Assembly (NCBI GenBank): GCA_000499405.2 | Contig: HG738138.1 | Location: 24,023,097-24,087,096 of the forward strand | DNA from: Onchocerca volvulus | Taxonomy: Eukaryota; Nematoda; Chromadorea; Rhabditida; Onchocercidae | Reading direction: 5' to 3' | Length of the DNA stretch: 64,000 bases | Shown here: positions 53,601-64,000 of the stretch, piece after piece | How the letters are laid out: each line of letters starts with the position of its first letter | Numbering within the stretch: the first letter of the stretch is position 1 | The notes under the pieces: generated by a model | What the model was told of the DNA's origin: nothing | Databases searched by the model: none | The model's input: the letters and a program-made list of their open reading frames with translations, nothing else | Translations under genes and position numbers: made by a program

Positions 53601-56600
53601 GAACGATTTGCAGAGACAAAAATTGGACGACGGTCACATCGAAAAAGTAACGGTGATGCAGTATTTTTAAATGGTATAAATTTATGCAAAAAATGAAAAA
53701 ATATTTTTATAAACAAATTAATTGAATTAAATTTGTCTTTAATGTTTAACGAAATATTTCGGTTCTTTTGGCAGTTTTCTTCAAACTATCTCTGAACAAT
53801 TCACTCATCTTGACCTTTTAACCTTTTCAGGACAACGAGAATTTGTTCAATTTGAAAAATGAAAAAGTCGTAAAATTGTCACCAATCCCTCTATATTCTT
53901 TTTATTTATTTATTTATTCTTTTGGATGTTATCATTATAATTTTAATTGGAAATTATTTTAAATATCGCAATTTTTACAGTCTGTTCAACAGTCGATCGA
54001 TCAACATTCAATGCTAATTTATTGAATATTTTTAAAAAAGAATATGAACGAAGCGAACAATTTTTACATCGTAAGTTGTTGGAACTTTTTTTTTTTTTTT
54101 TTGAAATTATTAGTAATTAAAAAATATTGAAGTTCAAACTTTCGTTTTTCATTTCAATTTTGATCTAAATTTTTCGATTTCAAATTCCAATCAAAAATTC
54201 GAGAACAACAAGTATCTGTTCCATCCACGATTAATGATTCCGTTTTCTAACTTTAAATTGGAATTAATGAATATGAATTAAAGAAGATATATAAAGATAA
54301 TTGATAATATTAACTAAAAACTGATTGGTGGGAATTAATTAGTAGTGATTAATAAGATAATTAACAATATTAATGTATTATTTTTGATTTTTAGAAGCAA
54401 ATGGTGCAATGCAATCATTTGATAAAAAGATTTTGCTATGGAAATTTGGCGAACTTGATAATGATAAGAATGGTCGATTAAGTTCGAAAGAATTTAACGG
54501 ATTACGTCGTCTTGTTCGGTACGACTTTTCACTCTTAAGAGTATTTAAGTAATTAAGTTCAGTAATTTATTTGCTTTATTCCATAAAAAAAAGCCTTAAA
54601 TAGAAACGCTTTCACGAACTTTGCAGACAATTTGATAATATCTTCGCTACGAAATATATTGGAATTCGAAATTTTGAATGATTTATTTTACTTAATAAAT
54701 TTATGCTAAAATTTTTAAAATTTTGCTGAAAATAAAAGTTTTTTTTGTCACATTTAACAACAATTTATAGCATCCATTAATAAACACAATATTGCTCAGG
54801 TTTAAAAATGAGTAATTTGTTGTCTGATAAATTGATAATAAATTGCGGGAAACTTGCTGTCTGATAAAATTGATAATAATACCATTTGTGCAGTTTAGGA
54901 AGCATGTTACACCGAAAAGTTGCGCTAAAAAGTTTACGAAGTATTGCGATTTGAATAAGGATGGTGAGATAAGTGCTCGTGAATGGGTTACTTGCTTAGG
55001 TATTGATATTTCCAGTAAGTTCATTTTACTCAAACTTTTTTGAAAATTCTAATTTTAAAAATAGTTGAATAGCAAAGTATTGTTATTATTGAATAAAGAA
55101 AATTGGTACCAGAAAGGCTGATATTCATTCATTTAGTATTATTATTTTAGGTTTGATTGATTGATGAACAGAAAATTGATAGGAAATTATAGAAAATGAT
55201 ATAATCAATGTAAATTTCTTCTTTAACTTTTAAGATTTACTCAATTTATGATTATTTATTTCAAATTGAAAAAAAATTTTTTTTACACATTTTTCAGAAT
55301 ATGCGCCATATTTCATAAGCGGTAATTATCATTTTAAAATTATCAGGCTTTAATTTTTGCTTGCTTCATTCTAAATTTAAATTTTTGCTTTTGCTGGAGC
55401 TAAGAAGTGTGATAATTTATGATAACAAATGTGAGAACAGATGATCCTAGATCGAAGCTCAAATGTCAACAATATAGGTGAGGAATTTCTTGAAATTGAA
55501 TATGAATTCAAGTTAAAATTAAAATCCTCAAATTACTACTTTACAAAAAAAAAAAACCTAGCAAATCTGTTCTCACTTTTGTTTCAATCATTATTTTAAA
55601 TTTACAAAAGCAAATAAACACTGCTTTAAATTAACTATTTACGCAACATTTAAGGAATTTTTTGATGCAAAATTTTTGTAAATTTTAATTTTTTTGTAAA
55701 TTTCAATTTAAATTTTTTCTTAATGCAAAAATTTGCAAAAGTTAATAAATCAGCTATTTGTTTTAACTTATTTATTTTACTAACATTATAGTAATTTTTG
55801 CAGCATCATATAACATGTTTAATGCTCTTCGTCCTAACTCATCAATTACTAACAACAACAACAATAGCAATAACAATAAGAACAACAACAACAACAATAA
55901 GAACAACAACAATAACAATAACATTTCGATGATATTTGATGATGATCATCATAAGGAACAACAACAACAATTAATTAGGATACGGGAAATGCAGGGTGAA
56001 CTATCTATAATTGATCCTAAAAATGAATGGAAGAGAATTAATTGCTATTAATTATCATTTTTTAGAGGTCAAATTCAGAGGTCATGGTTTTAATTATCAA
56101 ATTTGAATGGTATAGTCTTGAATTTTTTTTTTTTTCCTATGCATTAAAATAATGCTAAGGGATTTGATACTAAATTTATTCAATTTTTATTACACAGCTA
56201 TCATAACTTTCATTAACTTTTAGTAATTAAAATTTCTGTAATATATGATTTTTGACCTTTTATTGATATTCTATTTTATTGGAAGTAATTTTTTTTTTTT
56301 TTTTTAATTTTTGATTGGAAGAGATTTGTAGGAAGGAAAGTTTGCATTTAGAATTATTTACTTTTAATTATTCATCTTTTTTTTTAAAATTTATTACAAT
56401 ACTTGAATAATTTAAATGATCCAATTAGGCTGTAACAATTTTAACATACAAGTCAATAAATTTTAATCCAAATATCGATCTTGATATTTTTTGAATTGAA
56501 TCAATTCATTCGAAATTTTGATAAGAATAATTTGTTAATCGATAATTGTCACAATTTTTTTTTTTTTTCGTTCGAAAAACAAAAAATGAAATGAAAAGAG

Positions 56601-59600
56601 GAAGAAAGATGGTTGATTAGAAGAATTATTTGATACTTATCGAATTGTAAAATCTATCAATCCTTCCATCCTCCTTCCTCTTCCCTCCTCTCCTCATTTT
56701 CATGCCAATTTGTCCTCAACAATGCATTGTCACCTCTAATTATCATTTCAATTCTTTATTTCAACTTTTTTTTTTGGCATCATAATTCCTCTAATCATTG
56801 ATAACAAACTTATCATTTCATTTATTTATTTTTTTTTAATGATAATCCATGCATTCATTTATCAGAAGTTTAAAGTTGGAAATTAGTTGAAGCAGAAGAG
56901 TCGACAAATTTTTGTCACATTTTTGTCACATTTTTGAAGCATAAACATATCACATTGTTAAAATTTTATTTGAAAATAAATTGATTTTTGATTGTTTTTC
57001 CCAGAAAAATAATCATAAATCTGAATTGATCTCATCTGAAACTGTTTTTCATAGGACATTTTTCCTTGACCTTTGACCGGCTTAGCCAAATAGTGATTTT
57101 GAGTTTCTTTTTTTTTATCGTAAAAAATCTTTTTTCCTTATCAAATTCAATATTACTTATATCCATATTGTATTTCGGAAAACTTTGTTATCATTTTCAT
57201 AATTTTTATTATCATATTTATTTTCCATATCAATATACATCATCATCTGATTACAATACGTATCATTATCATTATCGTTATCATTATACGCATCATTATG
57301 ATAATAATTATTATCACTGTTAATTCACATCAATTATCATTTCTATCTTTTCTATCAGATTCTCTATCATCTAATCTGAATCGATTTTTCGTATCAGTTT
57401 AAAATGTGATCAATAGAAGGAAAATGGTGATCAGAATCAGTCTTTTTTCTCAATTGTGAATTTCCAAAAAATCAATTGAATTACTTGTAAATAATTGCCA
57501 TTTAAAACTTAGACATTGAAAGTTTGAATATTATTTCACTAAAAGATTGTTCATTTCATCATTTTATTTTTAAAAAATTAAATTAAGAAGAACAAAAAAT
57601 GCAAAATGCGAAGAATAATATCGGGTAACACAAGTATGTGGCCAAGTCAAATTTAGCCAAGTTAAACTAGAGCCTATGTTTTTCATCATAGAATGAAGAT
57701 CATGTTACTACAGCTAAATTTTTGGCTTATAGTCAAATTCTAACGATATTCATTTTATTTCGATTATTCATTTATTTTATTGAAATTCAAAACAAGCAAA
57801 TTGAAATTAAGAAAGTGCAAAATTTAACCTTTGAACCCGAAGAACTTTTTATGATCACAAAAATTTAGTCTATAAAACATTCATCAATACCTTGAATATA
57901 ATAATAATAAATAATATGTAAAAATAATAAAATAATTAAAACAATAATACGTAGTATCGAATATATTTGAAATATAAATTAGAATTGAAATAAATCAAAG
58001 TTTAAATAAATTCTTGAGTACTGTTAATTTATTCGTCTTTTTCTTAGTGATGTATTTACATTTGATTGACTAATTAATTTAATTACTACAGCCGAAGTTT
58101 TATCCGTAAATGTCCTCCTCCTCATTTTCCTCATTCTTTTTACAATCTTTGCTTACCTAAAATTCTTCGGTTGACAATTTTAATGAAGCTAACTAGTTCG
58201 GATACTTTTTTTTTTTTTTTTGTAGTCTTCAACCTCCAGAAATCTTTTTTATATTTTCTTTTTTTTTAGAAATTTTAAACATTGGCAACATTTATTTTCA
58301 ACTTCACCGATCAATTTTTGTTAATTAGTCTTAATTTTTAGTTTAACACGTATAATACGTGTACGTATACGTAAAAGAGTATTCGCTTATCAATTTTACC
58401 TGATTTCTTCTTTTTGAAATTCTATCCTGGACATCTCTGATTGTAGTATTGAAGATATTATCAGAATTTTTTCTATTATAATTAGATGTTAAATTAAGTG
58501 CAATAATCTAATGATAGGTAAGAAATTAAAAATCATTTTAAAAAAAAAATAAACAAATAATTAAATAAATAAATAATGAATCCAGAATCGATATTTAATT
58601 CAAATTTTGTTATTTCAATAATTACTTAAATCATACTTATTAATTTTACTAATTATCCAAATAATTTCTACAAATGAATCTTTACAATTTTATCTTCTCT
58701 CTTATCAGTCCTATTTGATCAGTATTTCATTTATCAGCTTTTTGGCGTAATTCTTATTTATCTTTTTTCTTTTTATCTATTTAACAGACTATTTATCATT
58801 TCTCATGGCAAAACTCTTTCTAGATAATTAATTATTCTCCTTGTCAAATTTTTTTTCCTTTTTTTTTTGTCCAAAATTGTCACAATTTTTTTTTTTTCAT
58901 TCAATAATTCATGTTTCCTGATTTTATTCGTTTTTTTGGAATGTATGTTACTTGTATTTCTACGTTATCACGTTATCACTTGTATTTTCATGTCTTCCAT
59001 TATCTGTAAACATACGTTATCACGATGATTCATTATCAATAACATGTGTTCATAGAAATTCTTATCATCGTTATCAGAAGGAAAAGTTGAATCATTATTG
59101 AGTCAGATTATCCAAACGTACTATGATCACCGGATATTGCTTATATTTCTGTTATTACTGCTATTTTGTTGGTACCACTTAAAAAAATGATGTATTCCTT
59201 GAAAAATAATGATTGCATAACAGTACTACTACTACTGTTTATCTATTTATTCAATTTCAACGATGCACGTTATCACCTTATCAGTCGTGATAACTCGAAA
59301 CATCAAAATGGATTATTTGGCGGTTTTGTTAATTAATTCCTTTATTTTTGTGAATATTTCATCCATAATATACCTCTTTCTAAATTATCACTTTGATATA
59401 AGATGATTTATTTTTTGAAAATTTATTTTTTTTTCAATTATTTCATATCAAAATTTAAATTTCGACCGATGGAGGGTTCTTTTTTGGACATATTTATTTA
59501 TTTATTTATGATTTCAATTTTTAACGGAAGAAAAGAAACCGTATCATATTGATAAGTGATATTGATATTCCATTATCATTTATCATCTTATTCAATTTGT

Positions 59601-62600
59601 TTTATCATTGATAATAAAAATATATTTTAAGTTCGAATTTCCTGCAATCCTATATTTCTTAGTAAAGATCTTTAAACAAGTATAGAATTTAAGTTAATCT
59701 TAAGCTAACATATTCATTTATTTATTTATTCATTTTTGATATTAAATAATAGCCTTTTAATTAGATAATGTATAAATTCAAATTATCTTACCAATATCAG
59801 ATTAGAAAATATATTTTAAGTCAATTTAAAATTAATTAAAATGCTATTTCATTAATAATACTAATCTATTTTTGCGGGGGAAAAAATAAACTTAACAAGC
59901 TTGTTTTTTTTTTTGCTTTGTGGCAGGTTAATTAATAAATTTTTAGCTAATTACATTCTAATAATTAAGAAAACAATTAATTATGAAATGTTAGAATAAG
60001 TAAATAATTTTTAAATTTAGGTATTGTACATGCAGGAAGTATCATTGGTATGCCAATTGTTGATAGTAGGCGGAAAAATGAAACTGAATTAAAACGTGAA
60101 AAAGATGAGGAAGAACGAAATGACGCAAAAGAGGATAGTTTTGGTAAGGCGCATTTGTCGTCATCTTTTTGTAAACAAATTGTTTATTCATTTTTGGTAA
60201 GGCGCATTTGTCGTCATCTTTTTGTAAACAAATTGTTTATTCATCTTTGGTAAGGCACATTTGTCGTCATTTTTTTGTAAACAAATTGTTTATTCAGTTT
60301 TGGCAAGGCGCATTTGTCGTCATCTTTTTGTAAACAAATTGCTTATTTTAAGTTATTAAACGAACTGAGAAACTTTTAAGAGTAAGTTCACAAACTTTAT
60401 CCCTTCAATAGGATACTATTTGTTGGAAAAATCGAAAAATTTTTTGAAAATTATAGCTATGACGAAATAATCAAAAACTTTTGTATTATAGAAAAATTTT
60501 GATATAGGCTAACCTTTGACCTTTCGACTATAATTAATACATTTTAAATTGCGACTGTCAGATTTATTATTTCTACTTTTAAAGCTTAAAAATTTTCACA
60601 ACTAATTTCACAGAATTTGTGAAATATTAATTTAAAACGTTAAAAGCAAATTCATGATCTTGATCGCCTTAATCGGATAGTATTCAAATTTTTAGACTTG
60701 TTATTTCTGCTTTCAACGCTTAAAATTTTTCACATATAATATCCGACAATTTCTGGAATATTGATTTAAAACTTTTCCAAAATAAAAAAAAAAAAAACTG
60801 TAATTTCTTTTGTGCTTCAAATAATCTTGTCATTTTAAATAGCATCGATACTAAATTTAATGAATTTTCAGAGAAATTATTGATTTTTTTCTTTTGAAAT
60901 TAAATATCAATATGAAGTTTAATCGTTAAAATCGTAAAAATTATTCAATAAATACAGGCAAAACAGATTGTCGTACACAACGCGAACAAGCAATGCGAAA
61001 ATTGGAAAATAATCCGGAAAATGGCAATTATATACCAACTTGTGCTGGTGATAGTGATATGTAAATATTTGTATGATAATGATATTATATGATTTGAATG
61101 TATAAGTTGAAATAATTATATACGTCATTTGTTGCGAGATAAATGACGTGCATGACGTTAAAATGTTTTGACGCAAATTTGACGCAAAATTTGACGGCAA
61201 AAAAGGCTGATACTTTATAACATGAAGAGATTCTTCTCTAAACAAAAGTCAAACAAAATCTTCTTTCTCAAAATTTCTCATGAGATAACTTTATTTGGTC
61301 CATTATTAAAATGTAAAATATATTTAAAGAAAATTTTATTGATTGATTTTTTTTTTGAAACTGAATATCGGAATATGAAGCAATTATATTTTAAACTTTA
61401 AAGTAATATTGGGTACTAATTTACTCTCTTTTTTTTTTTTTTTTTTGCTCTTTTGTCGAACTTTTTACTTTTTCGTAGATTGTTTGATCGAATTCAGTGT
61501 CATCGTTTATCGCATATTTGTTGGTGTGTAAATCCGGAAACCGGAATTCCATTGTCCGGTACATCGAAATATAATGCTAAACCAAATTGTGACGGAAGGC
61601 TGCAACAGGGTGATGATTCTAGACGACAAATTAAAGGTTAGATTAAATTTTTTAAAAATTCAAATTTAAACAATTTTCTAGTACAATTATTTTAAAAAAA
61701 AAACTTACATTATTATGATAATCCGTCTAATTTAATTGATAATTTTGAAATTTTGAAATGAAATTAATGCAATATTATTGTCATTAAATAGAAAAATAGA
61801 TGGATTATTATCAGAAATATCACGAAAAATATATTTTAAATTATAGGTTGTTCGGGTAAAAAAAAAGCAAAATTTTATCAACGACTATTTTCCTCATTAA
61901 TTAGTGAATGGATTTTGGCATTAGGTGATGAAGCAAACGATGATGCTATCACTAGTAAAGATAAAGCTGTTCGATGGAAATTCGAACAACTTGATGTTAA
62001 CAACAATTCAGTTTGTTCATCTTAAATTATCAATTATTAATTTTAAAAAACAAATAATTAATTAACTCTTTTAATTATCTGTTTTATAAGGGAAGGAGAG
62101 GGAAAATTTTCCCTTTATTATCTCATCATTTCTTATCATCATAGGATAATTAAATAATTACTTTCAATCGTACCTTATCACTCTTTCAAGGACTAAATTT
62201 GAAAGCAGAATAGAAAAATTTTAAAGTTTCAGCGATTAGAACGAAAAGAATGGAAGTCATACCGAAATGAATTGCGTTTGTTGAATAAAGTTCGCAAATG
62301 TGGGCGAAATTTTTTACGCTTTTGCGATCGAGATGGAAATAAGCAAATTATGTTGGATGAATGGTTGAATTGTACAATTTATGGTTAGTTTTTGATCTTA
62401 TAATTTGTAATTTGTCAAGAAATGAAAAGAATAAAAGATGAGATGGAAAATATTTTTGTAACTTTCTATGACTTAATTTAATCTTAAATAATTAATTTCC
62501 TACGATTTGTTTTAATCCTAAATAAGTCTAATTTTAAAATATATTAATAACCATGGTACCACTATTACTATTGTATTCTATAAATATTGTACAACATTTC

Positions 62601-62861
62601 AGTTTGACGAGAATTCTTAGTTTACTAAATTAAAATTCCGATTAAATTTTGAATAATTCAAAGATTTTGCTAATCGTAGATAAGAAATTAAAATAAGGAA
62701 AAATCAGAGAAAATGATTGTTTATGATTTAAAAAAAAAAAAAAAAATTAAAACTTTTATTTTTCAGCAGATATGACTATCTCAACAGTATCAGTAACAAA
62801 AACGAAAGTAACATTACCACGAAAGAATCCATTTCTGGATATTCTTCAACCGGATGATTAG
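50622..62861 (+). CDS. smoc-1: SMOC-family secreted matricellular protein, long form (Kazal-TY-EC-TY-EC)
   Basis: SMOC proteins are secreted, bind heparan sulfate and modulate BMP signalling. Fourteen exons keep phase throughout and give 559 aa: 50622-50726, 52027-52192, 52486-52607, 52874-52976, 53614-53673, 53981-54070, 54395-54518, 54899-55014, 60021-60143, 60958-61060, 61479-61636, 61847-62010, 62233-62383, 62767-62861. Order: signal peptide (about 1-23, MPICLLLTHLLIVLG); Kazal (40-90, ICGNDGRTYNSYC); thyroglobulin-1 (95-163, GYCWCV, PNC); basic linker (GRRSHRK); EC module with two canonical EF loops (237-248 DNDKNGRLSSKE, 274-285 DLNKDGEISARE); charged linker; second thyroglobulin-1 (341-408, HICWCV, PNC); second EC module with weaker loops (473-484 DVNNNSRLERKE, 510-521 DRDGNKQIMLDE). 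The EC module between the thyroglobulin repeats is extra relative to vertebrate SMOC. Confidence 0.88.
50915..50960. promoter_or_regulatory. Five TGATAA sites in 46 bp, SMOC intron 1
   Basis: TGATAA begins at 50915, 50922, 50935, 50945 and 50955, mostly as TTTGATAAT units. The cluster starts about 190 bp after the signal-peptide exon. It is a candidate GATA-factor-bound intronic enhancer, though short-unit slippage could also produce it. Confidence 0.45.
53212..53298. repeat. 29-bp tandem repeat x 3 in SMOC intron 4
   Basis: Three adjacent 29-bp units share ATTATAATT...CTATAATCTTTGATCT, starting at 53212, 53241 and 53270 with few mismatches. A looser repeat of CATCATAGCCAAA(A/T)GTATTTAAT-like sequence is scattered at about 53117, 53167, 53358 and 53407 in the same intron. 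Confidence 0.85.
55804..56051 (+). CDS. Alternative terminal exon of SMOC encoding a poly-Asn tail
   Basis: After exon 8 (donor at 55015) a consensus acceptor (TTTTTGCAG) opens a frame in the required phase that runs 82 codons to a TAA at 56049-56051. Joined to exons 1-8 it would make a 377-aa short form ending after the first EC module. The tail begins TSYNMFNALRPNSS, has an Asn-rich run of about 25 residues broken by Lys and Ser (55849-55924), then DDDHHKEQQQQ and an ordinary end at KNEWKRINCY. An AATAAA at 56455-56460 could serve it. The competing acceptor at 60021 has the same phase, so both forms are possible; expression is unproven. Confidence 0.5.
58965..59293. promoter_or_regulatory. 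Nine TTATCA/TGATAA sites in the large SMOC intron
   Basis: Sites begin at 58965, 58973, 59017, 59033, 59062, 59071, 59270, 59278 and 59288. Several have the form ACGTTATCAC, so they are not just a simple repeat. By a rough estimate from composition I would expect fewer than two in this length. The cluster lies between the short-form terminal exon and the exons specific to the long form. Confidence 0.4.
60143..60354. repeat. 53-bp tandem repeat x 4 that duplicates a splice donor
   Basis: Units begin at 60143, 60196, 60249 and 60302 and share GGTAAGGCGCATTTGTCG, then ATCTTTTTGTAAACAAATTG. The first unit begins at the exon/intron junction of the SMOC exon ending at 60143, so each unit copies the GGTAAGG donor. 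Units 2 and 3 keep GTAAGG; unit 4 has GCAAGG. The units are nearly identical, so the array is young. Since 53 is not a multiple of 3, only the first donor keeps frame with the next exon. Confidence 0.93.
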
Positions 62862-64000
62862 TTTAAAAAGATTAAAATTAATTAAATTAATTCATCTGTT
62901 GATAAGAAAACAAAATATTAATATTATCAAAGCTTTAAATGCATTATATTATTACTATTACTACGAGGAGATTTATATTAGTACTAATTTATCAAATATT
63001 ATAAATCATGAAATATTCGTAAAATACTTTGTTTTTTTTTTTTTACTTATATGATAAATGTTTTTCATTGAAATAATTTCAGTAAATTTTTGAAACCATA
63101 AAGAAAGCATAAATTTTTATTAATCAGGATAATACTGAAATTTCAAATGATTAGAATAAATAATTCGCTTTTTTTTAAGAGCTTTTTAATTTTAATTTTA
63201 TAGTTTTATATCTCTAAAATCCTATAATTTTGAATTTTTTTTTGAGTAATATTCATTTTAAAACTATTTTTATTCATAACGAAAAATTTTAAATGATAAT
63301 ATAAGTTTGAAGAGAAAATTTTTGAATTACTGTAATGTGAGTCACCGGAATTGGGAATAGCAGAACTTCAGGAATTTTGAATCAAATTGGAAAAAGATAT
63401 ATTCTCGCTTATTGCTCTTATTATTTCTAAATTTAGATTAAATAATATAATCCTCCGAAATTTTAAAATTAGAAAAAATTAGAAAAATCTATGGATTAAA
63501 TAAAAAATTAAAATCTAAAATGAAAATTGAATTATGTAGTATCGATCTCGGTTACTGATGATGTGTGCTATTTCAATTATTGTTGTATTTGATTATTCGT
63601 TGTATTATAAATTATCACATTTAAATAAGTTTGATTTGTATCATGCTAATTATTGTTATAGATGTGTACTTGCGTAAGCGTTTACATTGCATATATAGGT
63701 TTTTTTCTTAACATAAAAGCCTTAAAATATATATTTGTTACAAAATGATCAGTAGGTTAAAAAGTTCAAAAGGCTTATTATCGATAGCCAAATCAGATGA
63801 TATTTTTGAATTTTGATTTAATTTCCTATTGTAAGTAGAAAAAAATTGTTCAATAACTCTCAAAAATTTTATAAATATTTTAAACAGACAATGTTATGTT
63901 TAATTTCCAAGACAGACTTGTATGCTATCTAACAATTGAATCTGAATGCAATTGTTCTCAGTCTTGAATAAAATTGATCTTTGAGCAATTTCATTGTTAG
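62862..64000. other. 3' flank of SMOC
   Basis: AT-rich non-coding sequence. An AATAAA at 63155-63160, about 295 bp past the stop, is a plausible polyadenylation signal, and another AATAAA lies near 63968. I see no exon with recognisable content up to the window end. Confidence 0.4.

Noticed and set aside
54701..55033. 110-aa minus-strand open frame
   Set aside because: It is the shadow of SMOC exon 8, whose plus-strand frame encodes a canonical EF hand.
60143..60354. CRISPR-like array of repeats
   Set aside because: The units are contiguous 53-bp tandem copies without variable spacers, in a eukaryotic intron.
60021..62861. A second, separate SMOC gene on the right
   Set aside because: The first exon of this half lacks a signal peptide and a convincing start context, begins in exactly the phase left by the exon ending at 55014, and restores the Kazal-TY-EC-TY-EC order.

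Overview
The window reads as nuclear DNA of an AT-rich parasitic nematode, most likely a filarial or related spirurid worm. The evidence is the strong AT bias, long A/T homopolymers, many short exons with T-rich TTTCAG-type acceptors, kilobase-scale intergenic gaps, and a DMSR-class neuropeptide receptor of the invertebrate type. The species is an inference from style; no sequence search was possible. I rebuilt the gene models by hand from splice sites and reading phase. Five of the six are supported by recognisable family motifs, with phase consistent across nearly every junction.

Layout. (1) 1-10.7 kb, minus strand: the N-terminal and central part of a Listerin (LTN1) orthologue, running off the left edge before its RING end. 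(2) 10.7-11.7 kb: a divergent promoter region containing a dense cluster of palindromes. (3) 11.7-14.2 kb, plus: a complete YIPF5-type Yip1 protein (247 aa). (4) 15.3-17.6 kb, plus: a complete PIH1D1 orthologue (282 aa). (5) 18.6-23.0 kb, plus: a complete mitochondrial D-lactate dehydrogenase, LDHD (471 aa), followed by a decayed tandem copy of its last exon. (6) 25.4-31.9 kb, minus: a DMSR (myosuppressin-receptor-like) GPCR, at least 466 aa with its 3' end unresolved. (7) 31.9-50.6 kb: an 18.7-kb gene-poor stretch with simple repeats, GATA-site clusters, palindromes and one orphan coding-like exon on the minus strand. (8) 50.6-62.9 kb, plus: a secreted SMOC-family matricellular protein whose 14 exons join in frame to 559 aa (Kazal, thyroglobulin-1, EC, thyroglobulin-1, EC). 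It has a phase-compatible alternative terminal exon encoding a poly-asparagine tail.

Function. The genes are unrelated to each other: ribosome-associated quality control (LTN1), ER-Golgi traffic (YIPF5), R2TP co-chaperone assembly (PIH1D1), D-lactate oxidation (LDHD), neuropeptide reception (DMSR) and extracellular BMP/matrix modulation (SMOC). YIPF5, PIH1D1 and LDHD lie head-to-tail about 1 kb apart, so they could share transcription, but I see no proof of an operon.

No wholly new system was found. The most notable points are the duplicated EC module and poly-Asn terminal exon of the SMOC gene, a 53-bp tandem repeat that copies a splice donor of that gene, exon-plus-intron micro-duplications inside two neighbouring genes (PIH1D1 and LDHD), several tight clusters of TGATAA/CTTATC sites including a 20-bp perfect palindrome, and the orphan exon at 46.2-46.4 kb.
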